Below are positions 27,280 to 37,634 of a stretch of DNA of 64,000 nt, one piece after another; position 1 is the first letter of the stretch; every line of letters starts with the position of its first letter. A model generated the notes under the pieces. It worked only from the letters and a program-made list of their open reading frames with translations. It did no database searches and was not told the DNA's origin. The position numbers and the translations under genes were made by a program. The DNA is from Sporolactobacillus putidus (GTDB taxonomy: Bacteria; Bacillota; Bacilli; Bacillales; Sporolactobacillaceae), in contig NZ_BMOK01000002.1 of assembly GCF_014647035.1 (NCBI RefSeq), positions 331,382 through 395,381 on the forward strand, read 5' to 3'.

Positions 27280-28471
27280 GATCATCACTCCCCGCTGCGG
27301 CTTCCTTCTCCGCCTCATCTTCCTCAATCATTTTCAAAAAAAGCTGAACCAATTCCGGGCCCGGTTCCGCTCCTTCCGTCTGATCTTTATAAAAACGGAT
27401 AAACAGCTGATCAATCGGCAGATTTGACCGCCTGATTCCGCTCTCTTCTTCGGGAAGGCTGCCATAGATCGGCCGGATGCCGACAAAGTGATCGTTCTTC
27501 TTGCGCAGCGCCTGTATCTCATGCATGTTCAAGGCCTCACTCAGGCGGATTTCGAGATCAATCCAGGCGTCCTTGTCGCGCCCCTCTCCGAGCCAGCTCA
27601 GAACCTCTTCAAGCCCGTTTTCCGCACGCCAGCGGACGAGCGGCCGGCCCGCCGAGAGCCTGACGGTTTCGACGGATGCCTCTTTCCCCGGCTCCACATC
27701 AATCACGGTCACCGATTTGGGCTGATCCGATTCAGAAAAACTGTAGGCGAGCGGCGACCCCGCGTAGCGTGTTAATACCGACGACTTTTCCATCGTCTGC
27801 GGGCGGTGCAGATGCCCCAGCGCCACGTATTGAGCCGAGCCGGGAAATGATGAGGGATAAACCGTATAAGCTCCGCCGACCTGTACAGGCCGCTCGGAAT
27901 CGGATTCCCTGCCTCCCGCGGCGAATACATGCGTCATCAGCACATTGACTGTATTTCGGGAAAAAAATCGTGCGTGTTCGTGAAAAAGTAGGGCCAGCCG
28001 ATCATTATAGGCTTCCTGAATCGCTTTTTCCTCGTTCATCTCGCTCAGGCATTCATTCAGTCTTGACTCGGAAGGATACGGGATTGCACTGACCGCGAGC
28101 CGTTCACCTGTCCGGGCAATGGGTAAGGAAATCGGAGCCGTGACCGGGCGGCCGACTATCTTAATTCCCCTTTTACCGGCGAGCGGGCGCGAAGCTTCCA
28201 GCCGGTCGGGGCTGTCATGATTGCCGGCAATAACAATGAGCGGTCTTTCTCCGCCTTTTGCCAGTCGTTCCGCGGTTTCATAGAAAAGTGCTTCAGAAAC
28301 GGCGGGAGGATTCACCGTATCGAACACGTCTCCGGCCATCAGGACAGCGTCGATCTGTTCCTCGTCCGCGATCTTGCAAATCTCGTCCATCACCGCTTCC
28401 TGTTCGTCTTCGCGCGATCGCCCCTCAAGCGTTCGGCCGAGATGCCAGTCCGCCGTATGCAGGAGTCTCAT
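27266..28471 (-). CDS. sbcD: Exonuclease SbcD (Mre11-like nuclease subunit)
   Basis: The 401-residue calcineurin-like phosphoesterase shows all metal-binding motifs of SbcD/Mre11: HTADWHLGR, MAGDVFD, GNHDSPDR, MTHVFAAGG and ALGHLHRPQ. With SbcC it forms the double-strand exonuclease/hairpin endonuclease. Its ATG overlaps the addA stop in the form ATGA, and its own end overlaps sbcC, so the operon is tightly coupled. The C-terminal tail is acidic (EEDEAEKEAAA). Confidence 0.94.
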   Translation of the reverse strand: MRLLHTADWHLGRTLEGRSREDEQEAVMDEICKIADEEQIDAVLMAGDVFDTVNPPAVSEALFYETAERLAKGGERPLIVIAGNHDSPDRLEASRPLAGKRGIKIVGRPVTAPISLPIARTGERLAVSAIPYPSESRLNECLSEMNEEKAIQEAYNDRLALLFHEHARFFSRNTVNVLMTHVFAAGGRESDSERPVQVGGAYTVYPSSFPGSAQYVALGHLHRPQTMEKSSVLTRYAGSPLAYSFSESDQPKSVTVIDVEPGKEASVETVRLSAGRPLVRWRAENGLEEVLSWLGEGRDKDAWIDLEIRLSEALNMHEIQALRKKNDHFVGIRPIYGSLPEEESGIRRSNLPIDQLFIRFYKDQTEGAEPGPELVQLFLKMIEEDEAEKEAAAGSDDHETG

Positions 28472-31400
28472 ACACTCTTCCTCCGTTCTATCGAGAGATC
28501 CACAAAATATCCGCCGTCAAAAGCATAAAGTCCGACCTGTGCGACCGGGCGCCTCCAGATCTTTTCTATCGCCTGCCGGTAAAGATCCAGCTGCACATGA
28601 TAGCGTCTCTTCAGTTCCTCCCCAGCTAAACTTTCGTCAGAAAAATGCGGAGACAGCCGGTCGGTTTTATAATCAAGAAGCGTCAATTCTCCGCCGTCTT
28701 CAATGATACAGTCGATAACACCCTGAACCAGCACCTGCTCTTTCCCTTCCTGATCCGTCTGCTCCCAGGATGGATATACCTTGTCCGCTTCAAGAACAAG
28801 ACTGAACGGGCATTCCCGTATCACTTTTTCCGCGTTTTTCATTTTCCTGCCGATCGGAGACAGAAAAAACCGGGCCACTGCAGTATAATTCAGACTTTTT
28901 GCCTGCTCGGGGGTCAGTAGTTCTTTTTCAACAAGCCCAAGCCCCTGTAATTTGATACCTTCCTCATCCGTCGCCATTCCAAGATCCAGATGCTGCATCA
29001 GAACGTGCAGCGCCGTTCCGCGCTCTGCGGGCGACAGCGTGCCCTTCTGCAGAAAACGCGGACGTTCGCCCCCGATCGTCTGAAGACGGCCGGCGAGCAG
29101 CCGGTCATCCTGGCCGCCGCTGAAATACTCCTGCTGCGACTTGATCTCGGTAACGGTCTGCTTTGCCATGTAAACCGTGGCCCCGCGCTGCGGATAGGTC
29201 CAGCCGAGCCGGCGCTCGACCTCGTCACGCATATCCGAGTGCGATTCCACCTTCTGCCCCTGTTTCACGCGCTCCAGCCGGGCCCGGTCCGCCTTCAATT
29301 CTGCCGTCCGATCAGCGGCCAGCCGGCCTCCCGCGATCATGCTGATCGTCCACGAAGAACGGTCGCGGGAAACCGCCGATCTGTCCGGAGTTTCACCTGC
29401 CAGTTCGTGAAGCACCTCCGCCGACTGATGACGGATCACGCATGGGCCGATCCAGTCAAGGAATGAGGAAGCAGGGCTGCGGACGTATTCCGGCAGCAGC
29501 CAGCCGCGGCAGTGCAGAGCCGCAGCCCATTGATTCGCCTGTTTGTCCGCATCGCGGACAGCGCCGACAAGAATCAATTTTTCTCTGGCTCTCGTGACCG
29601 CGACGTACAGGATGCGCATTTCCTCGGCGAGGGCATCGGCTCTCATCTGTTCTCGAATCGCAAGAAAAAGCAGGGTGGGTACGCTCTGGCGCCGGTCCGG
29701 GTCAATCCAGCGCGATCCGAAACCAAGTGTTTTATGCAGCAGCGCGGGGGCCGCCGTGTCCTTTAAATTAAATTTTTTATTAATTCCGGCCACAAAAACA
29801 ACGGGGAATTCAAGCCCCTTGCTCTTATGAATCGTCATGATTCTGACCACGTCTTCCTGCTCGCTAAGCGCGCGCGCCTCGCCCAAATCACCGCCGCTCT
29901 CCCGCAGGCGTGTAATGAACCTCAGGAAACGGAACAAGCCGCGGAAAGACGTTTTTTCATATTGTCCCGCCCGGTCATAAAAAGCTTTGAGATTGGCCTG
30001 GCGCTGCGTTCCTCCCGCCAGGCCTCCAACGTAATCATAATAACCGGTGTCCCGATAGATCTGCCAGATCAGTTCGGAAACCGGGCGGCTGACCGACATG
30101 CTTTTCCATGCCGAAAGCTGCTCCAGAAAACCGGCCAGGGTATCCGCGAGAGAATCCCGGTTATCTTCAACATAGCGCTTAGCAGCCGCGTAATAAGCAG
30201 ATTCCCTTTCCGTCATGCGTATCCGGGCGAGCGCGTCGCCGCCAAGGCCGACGATCGGAGACCGGAGCACAGCTGCAAGCGGAATATCCTGATAGGGATT
30301 GTCGATCACTTGGAGAAGAGACAGCATAATGGAAACTTCCACCGTGTCAAAATAGCCCTTGGAAAGCTCGGCATAGGCCGGAATCCCGCACTGTCCGAGA
30401 ACATCTTTCATGACAGCGGCCGAAGTGTTCGCCGACCGCATCAGAACCGCGATATCGCGATAGCGGACGGCCCGCATTTGTCCGGAGGGGCGATCGTAAA
30501 CCTGAAATGCAGGACCGGAACCGTCTCCGATCATGGCTTTGATCCGGTCGGCGATTGCCGCAGCTTCAAGTTCGGTCGCGTCGAAGTCGTCCTGATCCGC
30601 CCCGTTATTTTCCTCCCCGTGATCCGCGCGGTTAATGAGTTCAAGATCGGCAGGCCTCTCTTCAAAGGGATAGGCTGCTCCATAACGCAGTTCGGCATTG
30701 GAATCATAGTCCACTCCGCCTATCGTTTCATCCATGGTCTGCCGGAACAGAAAGTTGGTCCCGTGAATCACTTCCGGGCGGCTGCGAAAATTGCTGGACA
30801 GATCGATCTTTAGTCCATCCGAATCATGATCGGAAAACCGCTTGTATTTTTCAATAAAAAGTCCGGGTTCAGCCAGGCGGAAACCGTAAATGCTCTGCTT
30901 CACATCGCCGACCATAAACAGGTTCCCGCCCCGCTCACTGTCCTTTGTGATCAGCTGTATAATCGATTCCTGAACGCGGTTTGTATCCTGATACTCGTCC
31001 ACCAGAACTTCTTCAAAACGAGCGCGGTACTGTTCCGCAACAACAGAGGGTTCCTCATTTCCGGGATAGGATCCTTCCCGGCGCAGAATGGTCAGACATT
31101 CGTGTTCCAGATCCGAAAAATCGAGCAGCCCCTTCCTTCGTTTTTCTTTTTTGAAACGGGCCGAGAAATCTTTGACGAGCGCCCGCAAAAGTGCAACAGA
31201 CGGAGCCATGTCTCTCAGATCCTGAAGACTTTCTGCGGATGTCCGGACAAACCATTGCTGCTGAAGATCGGCGACTCTCTTTTTCACTTTGTCGCGTATT
31301 TTTTTTACCTGATCCTTAAGCCCTTCATCAACGTCATCGCTTCTGCACGCAGGCATTCTTCCGAAAGCAGCCTCTAAGAAGGAAGCACGAAGCGTTTCCC

Positions 31401-32220
31401 AGTCCGACCCGGTTTGCGCAGCTAATTTCTGAAGTCCGGAAATATCCTGGTCTAGTGTTCCCGCATAAACCGCCGGGCCGCCAGGATCTTCGCAGAGGCG
31501 CCTTGCCTCCTCAAGCGCCGCGATGGCAGCCGAAATATACTGATTCAGCGTTTTCTTCAAAACTTCAATCCATTCAAAATCATCAATTGATGCATCGTTT
31601 CCGAGCTGATAGGCTTTCACCATCTGGTCCAGCCATTCGTCCGGCCAGGGGTTGCTGCGCGAAAAATCATACAGCCTGACAATCAGCCGGCGGAGGGTAT
31701 CGTCGCTCCGGTCATCCGAATACTGATCCGCCAGTCTGTAAAACCCGGAATCATCCGAGGCGTACCGTTCCTCTAGGACATCGTCCAGCACTTCTTCTCT
31801 TAGCAGAGCGGCCTCCGTCTCGTCAAGCAGCCGGAAACCGGGATCAAGATCAAGAAAGTAATAATACTTTTTAACGACCGACATACAGAAAGCGTGAAGC
31901 GTCATGATTGAAGCCTTGCTGAGCAACGCCTGCTGCCTGCGCAGGAAAAGATCCTCGGGATGTGCGGAAAGCTCTTGCTCCAGTGCATTCCCGATCCTCT
32001 CCCTCATTTCCGACGCCGCCGCTTTGGTAAACGTGACAACAAGCAGATCGTCAATATTCACCCGCCGTTCATGGCTGGTAATCTTGCGGATAATGCGCTC
32101 GACAAGCACCGCCGTTTTCCCCGAACCGGCTGCTGCGGCTACAAGAACATCATGCCCGTGCTCAGTGATTGCCCGCCACTGCTGATCTGTCCAGCGGCTG
32201 TTTTCAGGCTTCATTATCAT
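28468..32220 (-). CDS. addA: ATP-dependent helicase/nuclease subunit A
   Basis: AddA is the UvrD-like helicase and one of two nucleases of the AddAB complex, which resects double-strand breaks for RecA. The 1,250-residue protein has Walker A AAAGSGKTAVLVERI, motif II in VDEYQDTN, motif VI in YVAVTRAREKL and the C-terminal nuclease motif LLDYKTDRL. The length is close to the 1,232 residues of B. subtilis AddA. I chose the ATG at 32220, overlapping the end of addB by 17 bp; a GTG at 32229 and an ATG at 32214 are alternatives. Confidence 0.94.
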   Translation of the reverse strand: MIMKPENSRWTDQQWRAITEHGHDVLVAAAAGSGKTAVLVERIIRKITSHERRVNIDDLLVVTFTKAAASEMRERIGNALEQELSAHPEDLFLRRQQALLSKASIMTLHAFCMSVVKKYYYFLDLDPGFRLLDETEAALLREEVLDDVLEERYASDDSGFYRLADQYSDDRSDDTLRRLIVRLYDFSRSNPWPDEWLDQMVKAYQLGNDASIDDFEWIEVLKKTLNQYISAAIAALEEARRLCEDPGGPAVYAGTLDQDISGLQKLAAQTGSDWETLRASFLEAAFGRMPACRSDDVDEGLKDQVKKIRDKVKKRVADLQQQWFVRTSAESLQDLRDMAPSVALLRALVKDFSARFKKEKRRKGLLDFSDLEHECLTILRREGSYPGNEEPSVVAEQYRARFEEVLVDEYQDTNRVQESIIQLITKDSERGGNLFMVGDVKQSIYGFRLAEPGLFIEKYKRFSDHDSDGLKIDLSSNFRSRPEVIHGTNFLFRQTMDETIGGVDYDSNAELRYGAAYPFEERPADLELINRADHGEENNGADQDDFDATELEAAAIADRIKAMIGDGSGPAFQVYDRPSGQMRAVRYRDIAVLMRSANTSAAVMKDVLGQCGIPAYAELSKGYFDTVEVSIMLSLLQVIDNPYQDIPLAAVLRSPIVGLGGDALARIRMTERESAYYAAAKRYVEDNRDSLADTLAGFLEQLSAWKSMSVSRPVSELIWQIYRDTGYYDYVGGLAGGTQRQANLKAFYDRAGQYEKTSFRGLFRFLRFITRLRESGGDLGEARALSEQEDVVRIMTIHKSKGLEFPVVFVAGINKKFNLKDTAAPALLHKTLGFGSRWIDPDRRQSVPTLLFLAIREQMRADALAEEMRILYVAVTRAREKLILVGAVRDADKQANQWAAALHCRGWLLPEYVRSPASSFLDWIGPCVIRHQSAEVLHELAGETPDRSAVSRDRSSWTISMIAGGRLAADRTAELKADRARLERVKQGQKVESHSDMRDEVERRLGWTYPQRGATVYMAKQTVTEIKSQQEYFSGGQDDRLLAGRLQTIGGERPRFLQKGTLSPAERGTALHVLMQHLDLGMATDEEGIKLQGLGLVEKELLTPEQAKSLNYTAVARFFLSPIGRKMKNAEKVIRECPFSLVLEADKVYPSWEQTDQEGKEQVLVQGVIDCIIEDGGELTLLDYKTDRLSPHFSDESLAGEELKRRYHVQLDLYRQAIEKIWRRPVAQVGLYAFDGGYFVDLSIERRKSV

Positions 32221-35200
32221 TCGGATCACTCTTTTCTTCCTTCAACATAAGAAGGATCTGATCATCGGGCAGCTTTTTCAGCTGACGGAACGCATTGCCC
32301 GGCTGTGACTGGTCGAATTGGCAGACGGGGCGGTAAAGGCAATAGGTGCAGGGAACGCGATCCTTCAGTCTGTAAGGGGCAATCCGGACATCGCCGTCCG
32401 TAATCCTGTCCCCAACCTGCTTCATCATATTTTTAGTGTGGTTTCTTAACCTATCAAATTCTTCGGTTCCGGCGACAGAAGATCCTTTATAGAATTCTCC
32501 GTTTTTCTTGAGGCCGAATGGAGCAATCGCGGAATGCCCGCCCTCTGCAATATTGTCTGTAAGGCGAAGCGCGGCCTTATCTTCCGAAAGCAGCCCTTTC
32601 ATCTTGAAACTTTTATAAAGCTCATCTTCCAGCGCATCAGGCGCAAGTTTATCCGAAAGGCGCAGGAAAGGGTTGTGCACATGAAAATAGAGTACACCTG
32701 CGGGTTCGGCCTGAACGCCGAGCCACTGTTTCGAATAAGTGAGGACGACATCAAGATAGGTCAGCATCTGGAGAGCCAGTCCGTAATAGACATCGGCCAG
32801 GCTTAAATCCGTGCTGCCGGATTTGTAATCAATGATCCGCAGCAGCAGGCGGTGATCCGGATCTTCCGCTTTATCCACCCGGTCGATCCGTCCGACGATC
32901 TCCATCCTGCATCCGTTTTTAAGCGAAAACTGCAGCGGGGGGATGGGCTGACCGGGACCGAACGAAAGTTCAAGACTGACCGGTGTAAAGCCGCTTGCCT
33001 GCGCATGGCGGCGCATAACCCGGGCGACGCGGGCGACAACCAGTGCCAGCTTGTGCTGCATATAATGGTTGCGGCTCGAACTGGTCAGAATCTGGCGCTG
33101 CAGTTTCGGAGCGAGAAATGATACGGTTTCCATGGCAAGCCTGTCGCAGTCTTCCGGCGACAGATCGCTCCATTGCCGGTGAGCTTGCAGGATCTGTTCT
33201 GTCATCCGTTTGATGGCCATATGAAAAAGCTGGCCGATATCCGGAGCCGCAAGCTGAAAGACCTCCCGCTCGCGAAGTCTCAGGCCGTACGAGGCAAACT
33301 GGGAAAACGGGCAGGAATTGAACTGCTCCATCCGGGATACACTCGCCTGAATCGTTTCACCATAAAGCGCGCGCGCTGTTTCTTTGCTGAGCCGTTCGTC
33401 ATTACGCGAAAAAAGTGCGGACAGAACGTGGCGCGCCTCCTCCCCCCATTTCTCCTGTTCTATAACCCAGTTATAAGTGTCCCACCAGAGACCGGCGATC
33501 CGATACCCATTTTTCCATTCACGGATCTGCGAGGCCAGAAAGCCGATCGTTTTCCGGGGCACATTGATAAAGTCAATCTGTTTCTCCTCCGGAAGCAAGC
33601 GCGGCTCCGCCGGCGACAGCCTGGCAGAAAGGCCGGGAAACATTCGTTTCACCCGGCCGATCAGCGGAGACGGTTTGAGAGATTCGCCGTCTTCCGAAGC
33701 AAGCGGAAAAGACAAAAATAGCCTCTCTTTCGGCAAAGACAGCGCGCGGAAGATTAACTCATTCTCCGCGGCCATCTGCCCGGTCTCCCCGTCGGCAACA
33801 TGCATGCCCGAAACTTCGAGAATACCCCGGTCCTCGTCGGAGAACAGCCCCTGTTCCGAAGGCTTCGCCGGAATCACGCCTTCATTGACGCCCATCAGAA
33901 AAACAGCCTTCAGTTCCGACGACCGCATCCTGTCCATACTTCCGACCAGCACCTGGTCGAGTGCCGGCGGAACGAGCGCAAACTCAAGTGTATCGAGGCC
34001 CGTATCGATAATCTTTGAAAAAAGCTCAAGAGAAATGTTTTCCTCACCCGCGCCTTCAACACACTGATCCAGCATGTCCATAACGGCATTCCAGACTTGC
34101 CCGTGCTCCTTCGCATCCGCCAGTCTTTCCTCTCTTTCAGCCTCCCGGGCCATTCTTTCCAATTTTTCGGGTATCGCTAGCTCCATCATAAATTCATAGA
34201 GAGCCGTGCATTTTTCCCGCACGGTTGACGCGGATTTAAGTTCCCTCTCAAATGAAGCCAGCGGCTCGGCCACGAGAAAGCGGACGCGGTTTATCCGGTC
34301 CTGGGCAGCGCGTTCTTTTTCGGTCTGCTCCCGCTGATCCTCTTCCAGACCGCGATAGACTCTGTAGCTCCAGGGATCGGCAGCCGTCCATCTATTTTTG
34401 CCGTAAATACCGTAGGCCATGACATAGTTTTCCAGCTCGTTCATCGCCTCGCGCATCGCAGGAAGACTGCTGCTGGGAGGGATCAGCAGGTCGGTTTTGA
34501 CGCATCGGAAAACCGGCTCATAACGCCAGTTCTGCTGAATCGCTTCGAGTGCGGAACGGATCAGTTCAACGAGCGGATGGTGGCGCATCGGCCTTTTCTG
34601 ATCAATGAAAACGGGGATGCCGTAGTCGGCAAAAATGGTTGCAATCAGATCGCGATAGTCTCCCAGATTGCGAACGAGAACGGTCATATCGCGAAACCGG
34701 AAGCCCCGGTCGCGGGCGAGTCCCACAATGTCCCTGGCTGTCTGTTCAACTTCTTCGCGCCGGTTCACAGCTTCAGTCAGTTCGAGTCCTTCCATACTCT
34801 GGGATTCGCGGATGTGCTGCTGATCGAAATAACGTGTCAGGTGCCTCAGCGCTGATGTCTCCGCGCGCAGCACTTCTGTTTTGATCACAAAAGGTTCAAG
34901 TTCAAGATTTTGATCCTCGGCGTACTCTTTCAGCCGGAGAAAGAGACGGGCGGGATGCCGGTATACAGAAAACTCGTCGGGAAGACGGTCGTAAACTCTG
35001 TCGATACCGAGGACAATCGTCACCCGCTTGGACGTTTCCATCAGTTCTCCGACAACTCGCTGTTCCTCGGGTGTCATCGTCTGAAAACCGTCAACCCAGA
35101 TTTCGGCGTTCTTCAGAAAATCCGTTTCGGCAATCTTCTCGGTCATCAGCCTTAGATAATCATCGCTGTCGACATATTTTCCGGCAAGCGCCCATTCGAA

Positions 35201-35710
35201 TGAGCGATAAACCAGCGAGAGATCATGAAGCTTGTCTTTCAGAAGCAGATGATCGGCGGCCTCTCCGTCAAGTGATGCCGCCCGTTCGGCGATCTGATCG
35301 GGTGTCAGACAGTATCGTTTGAATTCAGCCAGCGTGCCGCCGAGCAGACTATAGAAGCCGCTCTGTTCCGCTGCTTTTTTAAAAAGGTGCAGTTCACCTT
35401 TGTTCTGCTCAACAATTTTCCGCAGCAGCATAGCAATCCCCGTCTCATTTAAATGATATCGGGTGATACCGCCGGAATGCTGGAGAACACGGAACGCAAG
35501 ACGGGAAATGCTGAAGACATTCAGTCGCGTCATGCCCCCGAGGCCGTCCGTTTTGGCGAAAGCATATTCCATGCTGAATGTCATATGGTCGGGAACGAGA
35601 TAAATCAGCGGGGGACCCGATGGATTTTCCCGAATCAACGTTCTGGCTTCTTCCATGCAGGCCGTAGTTTTCCCGGTTCCCGGGCGTCCCAGAATAAAGC
35701 GCACGGACAT
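32204..35710 (-). CDS. addB: ATP-dependent helicase/nuclease subunit B
   Basis: AddB is the partner of AddA, carrying the second nuclease, the Chi-recognition fold and an iron-sulphur cluster. The 1,168-residue protein starts MSVRFILGRPGTGKTT (Walker A), and shows the nuclease motif IIDYKSGSTDL and the Cys ligands FNSCPF and PCTYCLYRPVC. The length agrees with B. subtilis AddB (1,166). The start is one of two adjacent ATGs at 35713 and 35710 behind AGGAGG; I prefer the second, with 7-bp spacing. It is the first gene of the repair operon, behind a promoter that carries a LexA-like box. Confidence 0.94.
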   Translation of the reverse strand: MSVRFILGRPGTGKTTACMEEARTLIRENPSGPPLIYLVPDHMTFSMEYAFAKTDGLGGMTRLNVFSISRLAFRVLQHSGGITRYHLNETGIAMLLRKIVEQNKGELHLFKKAAEQSGFYSLLGGTLAEFKRYCLTPDQIAERAASLDGEAADHLLLKDKLHDLSLVYRSFEWALAGKYVDSDDYLRLMTEKIAETDFLKNAEIWVDGFQTMTPEEQRVVGELMETSKRVTIVLGIDRVYDRLPDEFSVYRHPARLFLRLKEYAEDQNLELEPFVIKTEVLRAETSALRHLTRYFDQQHIRESQSMEGLELTEAVNRREEVEQTARDIVGLARDRGFRFRDMTVLVRNLGDYRDLIATIFADYGIPVFIDQKRPMRHHPLVELIRSALEAIQQNWRYEPVFRCVKTDLLIPPSSSLPAMREAMNELENYVMAYGIYGKNRWTAADPWSYRVYRGLEEDQREQTEKERAAQDRINRVRFLVAEPLASFERELKSASTVREKCTALYEFMMELAIPEKLERMAREAEREERLADAKEHGQVWNAVMDMLDQCVEGAGEENISLELFSKIIDTGLDTLEFALVPPALDQVLVGSMDRMRSSELKAVFLMGVNEGVIPAKPSEQGLFSDEDRGILEVSGMHVADGETGQMAAENELIFRALSLPKERLFLSFPLASEDGESLKPSPLIGRVKRMFPGLSARLSPAEPRLLPEEKQIDFINVPRKTIGFLASQIREWKNGYRIAGLWWDTYNWVIEQEKWGEEARHVLSALFSRNDERLSKETARALYGETIQASVSRMEQFNSCPFSQFASYGLRLREREVFQLAAPDIGQLFHMAIKRMTEQILQAHRQWSDLSPEDCDRLAMETVSFLAPKLQRQILTSSSRNHYMQHKLALVVARVARVMRRHAQASGFTPVSLELSFGPGQPIPPLQFSLKNGCRMEIVGRIDRVDKAEDPDHRLLLRIIDYKSGSTDLSLADVYYGLALQMLTYLDVVLTYSKQWLGVQAEPAGVLYFHVHNPFLRLSDKLAPDALEDELYKSFKMKGLLSEDKAALRLTDNIAEGGHSAIAPFGLKKNGEFYKGSSVAGTEEFDRLRNHTKNMMKQVGDRITDGDVRIAPYRLKDRVPCTYCLYRPVCQFDQSQPGNAFRQLKKLPDDQILLMLKEEKSDPNDNEA

Positions 35711-35769
35711 CATCTTTCCTCCTCCCACCGTCTCCGGATCAGGCAATTTCAAAGAAAAAATCTGACTTC

Positions 35770-35796
35770 ATTATATCACATCAGGAACATTTGTTC
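35770..35796 (-). promoter_or_regulatory. addB promoter with LexA-like box
   Basis: On the minus strand TATAAT lies at 35770-35775. Just upstream is GAACATTTGTTC (35785-35796), which has the GAAC-N4-GTTC layout of the Bacillus SOS box (CGAAC-N4-GTTCG) but lacks its outer C and G. The same 12-mer occurs in the promoter of the PC4-like gene at 43817-43828. Confidence 0.55.
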
Positions 35797-35880
35797 TTAA
35801 TGATTATTCCGTTAGCTCATGATCAATTATTGTCTGAATCGTTGAAAGGCCGGTACACAAGTGATGGAAAAGTTCTACAC

Positions 35881-36710
35881 CGCCTTAAGCTCAGAGAGAA
35901 TCGCCCAAAAATACGGAAGAATCACTCCATACTCACGGATTATCGGCGAAGAGCGATATAATTCGCTGAGCGGCGATATATTTTCGCGAACGGCGATATT
36001 TTCCGCTGAGCGGCGATATATTTTCACGAACGGCGATATTTTCCGCTGAGCGGCGATATATTTTCGCGAACGGCGATATTTTCCGCTGAGCGGCGTACAT
36101 TTTCGCAAACGGCGATATTTTCCGCCGAGCGGCGATATATTTTCACGAAGAGCGATATAATTCGCTGAGCGGCGATATATGTTCGTGAACGGCGATATTT
36201 TCCGCTGAGCGCCGATATATGTTCGTGAACGGCGATATTTTCCGCTGAGCGGCGATATATGTTCGCGAACGGCGATATTTTCCGCCGAGCGGCGATATAT
36301 TTTCACGAAGAGCGATATAATTCGCTGAGCGGCGATATATGTTCGCGAACGGCGATATTTTCCGCTGAGCGGCGATATATTTTCACGAACGGCGATATTT
36401 TCCGCTGAGCGGCGATATATGTTCGTGAACGGCGATATTTTCCGCTGAGCGCCGATATATGTTCGTGAACGGCGATATTTTCCGCTGAGCGCCGATATAT
36501 GTTCGTGAACGGCGATATTTTCCGCTGAGCGGCGATATATTTTCGTGAACGGCGATATTTTCCTCTGAGCGGCGATATATGTTCGCGAACGGCGATATTT
36601 TCCGCCGAGCGGCGATATATGTTCGTGAACGGCGATATTTTCCTCTGAACACCATGATGTGGAAGAATCGCCCTAAACTCAGAAATTATCGGCCTTAGAT
36701 ACAGAAAAAA
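35881..36710 (-). repeat. Array 3: second copy of the bounded 40-bp tandem element, inverted
   Basis: Read on the minus strand: a 60-bp leader (36710-36651), about 17-18 units of about 40 bp, and a trailer (about 35962-35881). The units have two halves, GAAAATATCGCCGTTC and GAAAATATATCGCCGCTC. The leader is nearly identical to 12401-12460 (four substitutions and one indel by eye), and a 25-bp trailer segment (35938-35962) is identical to 13548-13572. Trailer-type half units also occur inside the array near 36148 and 36308, pointing to block duplication. The minus strand is open for long stretches, giving spurious protein predictions. It fills the gap between yqgV and the addB promoter. Confidence 0.9.
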
Positions 36711-36754
36711 ATTGCCCCCGACAGAGTTGCCGGCGGCAGATCTTTTTTTCATTC

Positions 36755-37066
36755 TTATTTTGTTTGGTCGTTTTCAATCTTCCGATACTTGCCGACCTTT
36801 TCCTCAATCGATGTTCCTTGAGGGCGGAAATGAATCTTTACCTCGGCGGCCACTTCGTCCGCTCCTGCGGCGACCGTTGCATAAATCGTCTTCTTGACGA
36901 CTTCGAGCAGATCGTCGAGCTCCCCTTCCATGACGGTCTCCAGTGCGTCAACCTCATAGCGGACACCCGACTGCTGAATGGCTTCTATCGCTTTATCGAC
37001 TAATGCATAAGTGTCCTTTTCCTTTGAAAAGGGCAGAATTTGCAGTCCGACGTTTGTTTGCGGCAT
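36755..37066 (-). CDS. yqgV: Thiamine-binding-domain protein (MTH1187/YqgV family)
   Basis: The 103-residue ferredoxin-fold protein (MPQTNVGLQILPFSKE, YEVDALETVMEGELDDLLEVV, ADEVAAEVKIHFRPQG) belongs to the MTH1187/YkoF-like family, some members of which bind thiamine. Its role in the cell is not established. The ATG follows GGGGG at 7 bp. A short gap separates it from the cyclophilin gene on the same strand. Confidence 0.8.
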   Translation of the reverse strand: MPQTNVGLQILPFSKEKDTYALVDKAIEAIQQSGVRYEVDALETVMEGELDDLLEVVKKTIYATVAAGADEVAAEVKIHFRPQGTSIEEKVGKYRKIENDQTK

Positions 37067-37089
37067 TACTGTACCCCCTTATTCTGAAA

Positions 37090-37530
37090 CTACGCTTCTT
37101 CCCAAACCCTGACTTCCGACATCACATCTCCGTTTTTCATAGCCAGAACAGTCTCAAGACCGCTCGTCACCTGGCCAAAAACCGTATGTACGCCGTCCAG
37201 ATGCGGCTGCGGCGCGTGAACGATAAAAAACTGGCAGCTGCCCGTGTCTCTGCCCGCGTGAGCCATCGACAGCGCACCTGCGACATGCTGACGCGGATTT
37301 CCATCTGTTTCGCACTTTATGGTATACCCGGCACTGCCCATCCCGGTTCCCGTCGGATCGCCTCCCTGGCTGACGAATCCGGGAATCACCCGGTGAAAAG
37401 TCAATCCGTCGTAGAAACCGGAGTTGGCCAGTTTCTCAAAATTGGCGACGGTATTCGGTGCATCCTCTGGGAAAAAAACGAGTTCAATTTTCTTGCCGCT
37501 GTCCATGAGTATATATCCTTTTTTTTCCAT
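37090..37530 (-). CDS. ppiB: Peptidyl-prolyl cis-trans isomerase, cyclophilin type
   Basis: The 146-residue cytoplasmic cyclophilin catalyses proline isomerisation in protein folding. It closely resembles B. subtilis PpiB, with [21 protein letters not shown] (active-site Arg and Phe), [12 protein letters not shown] and [14 protein letters not shown]. The usual GGSQFF motif reads GSCQFF here. I chose the ATG at 37530, preceded by GAGGGAG, over an upstream ATG at 37548 without a ribosome site. Confidence 0.9.
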   Translation of the reverse strand: MEKKGYILMDSGKKIELVFFPEDAPNTVANFEKLANSGFYDGLTFHRVIPGFVSQGGDPTGTGMGSAGYTIKCETDGNPRQHVAGALSMAHAGRDTGSCQFFIVHAPQPHLDGVHTVFGQVTSGLETVLAMKNGDVMSEVRVWEEA

Positions 37531-37634
37531 AAAAACAGTCTCCCTCATATCTGATTCTCGACCTTATTCTATCATATAAGCTATAGTTCTACGATGATTA
37601 AGATATGCACCGTTTCCCTTGATTGGACCGGTGG

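Noticed and set aside
29827..30813. 328-codon plus-strand frame opposite addA
   Set aside because: It is a shadow of the addA coding frame, with no recognisable domain.
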